From Paractinoplanes abujensis (GTDB lineage Bacteria; Actinomycetota; Actinomycetes; Mycobacteriales; Micromonosporaceae), in contig NZ_JACHMF010000001.1 of assembly GCF_014204895.1 (NCBI RefSeq), forward strand, positions 1,116,001-1,180,000: 64,000 nucleotides of DNA. The letters are read 5' to 3'. Shown here piece after piece: positions 63,829-64,000 of this stretch (position 1 is its first letter; each line of letters starts with the position of its first letter). Below the pieces are notes generated by a model. It was not told the DNA's origin, did no database searches, and worked only from the letters and a program-made list of their open reading frames with translations. The position numbers were made by a program, and so were the translations under genes.

Positions 63829-63913
63829 TACGACCGAATTGGTCGTACTTGCTGCAAAACCGGCACATTTCCCGGACGAAAGGACGAGACTTTCGGTCGT
63901 CCTACTTTCGTCC
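63829..63913. promoter_or_regulatory. Two inverted repeats upstream of the last gene
   Basis: TACGACC (63829-63835) and GGTCGTA (63841-63847) form a 7-bp palindrome with a 5-bp spacer. GGACGAAAG (63874-63882) and CTTTCGTCC (63905-63913) form a 9-bp repeat with a 22-bp spacer. Both lie in an AT-richer stretch before the ATG at 63927 and could be operator or leader hairpin sequences. Confidence 0.5.
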
Positions 63914-63926
63914 GAAAGGAACCATC

Positions 63927-64000
63927 ATGCGTCGTCCGGTCATGTACCTCGCCGGTCTGCTCCTGGCCTCCGGTGCGAGCCTCGCCCTCGCGGGTCCCGC
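63927..64000 (+). CDS. Start of a secreted protein, cut by window end
   Basis: Only the first 24 codons are visible: MRRPVMYLAGLLLASGASLA, then LAGP, a clear Sec signal peptide. GAAAGGAACC gives a ribosome binding site. The mature protein is outside the window. The hydrophobic core is compatible with a small secreted or chaplin-like protein, but this cannot be decided. Confidence 0.7.
   Translation, partial: MRRPVMYLAGLLLASGASLALAGP

Overview
The window is about 70% or more GC. Genes use GTG and ATG starts with GGAGG-type ribosome binding sites, many stop/start codons overlap (ATGA, GTGA, TGATG), and the 8-mer CGTACGGG recurs throughout. Mycothiol (mshC), F420-type oxidoreductase and SCO1664-family genes point to an actinomycete, most likely a Micromonosporaceae member such as Actinoplanes. 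This placement is inferred from gene content and base usage, not from a marker-gene comparison. No rRNA, tRNA, insertion sequence, integrase or CRISPR array was seen, so the window looks chromosomal.

Layout. 1-5.4 kb: two exported alpha/beta hydrolases facing apart, a small pilin-like protein, an ECF (SigE-type) sigma factor coupled to a membrane protein that may be its anti-sigma factor, and an FGGY sugar kinase. 5.4-10.6 kb: a cobalamin riboswitch, preceded by three 33-bp repeats, leads a cobalamin operon (fused chelatase, cobO, cobB, CbiG/CobE-like). 10.6-12.4 kb: a hydrolase whose 5' region is tandemly triplicated, then a possible decayed secreted gene. 12.4-23.1 kb: one 3,555-residue sortase-anchored surface protein built of about eleven ~255-residue units. 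23-26.6 kb: a glutamate-cysteine ligase family enzyme, an exported SGNH esterase and a small membrane protein. 27-35.6 kb: a putative stress-signalling cluster: a 1,281-residue disordered protein, a SigB-type sigma factor fused to a STAS domain, two STAS-plus-kinase (RsbW-like) fusions and a CheR-PAS protein. 35.7-42.6 kb: secA2, an orphan winged-helix regulator, a kinase-like protein without a P-loop, a DksA/TraR protein, and two DUF72 genes around a class IV aminotransferase. 42.7-44.2 kb: a small triple-repeat peptide followed 2 bp later by a JmjC-type (cupin_4) oxygenase. 44.2-49.1 kb: a tightly coupled five-gene minus-strand operon around an FtsK/SpoIIIE-type ATPase, including a gene of four 29-codon repeats. 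49.3-58 kb: MFS transporter, NYN-domain protein, Clp ATPase, LysR regulator, hemerythrin protein, M20 peptidase and small conserved genes. 58-64 kb: aldo/keto reductase, then a run of LLM oxidoreductase, histidine phosphatase, DUF3090, SCO1664-family protein and mshC, and finally the start of a secreted protein cut by the window end.

The best candidates for undescribed biology are: (1) the repeat peptide with its JmjC hydroxylase at 42730-44234; (2) the FtsK-like operon at 44231-49063 with its 29-residue repeat protein; (3) the partner-switching cluster at 26957-35571, where all three STAS domains lack the phosphorylatable serine; and (4) the giant cell-wall protein with recurring Cys-bracketed Asp/Asn/Gly loops. 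Functions for all four are inferred from sequence only.
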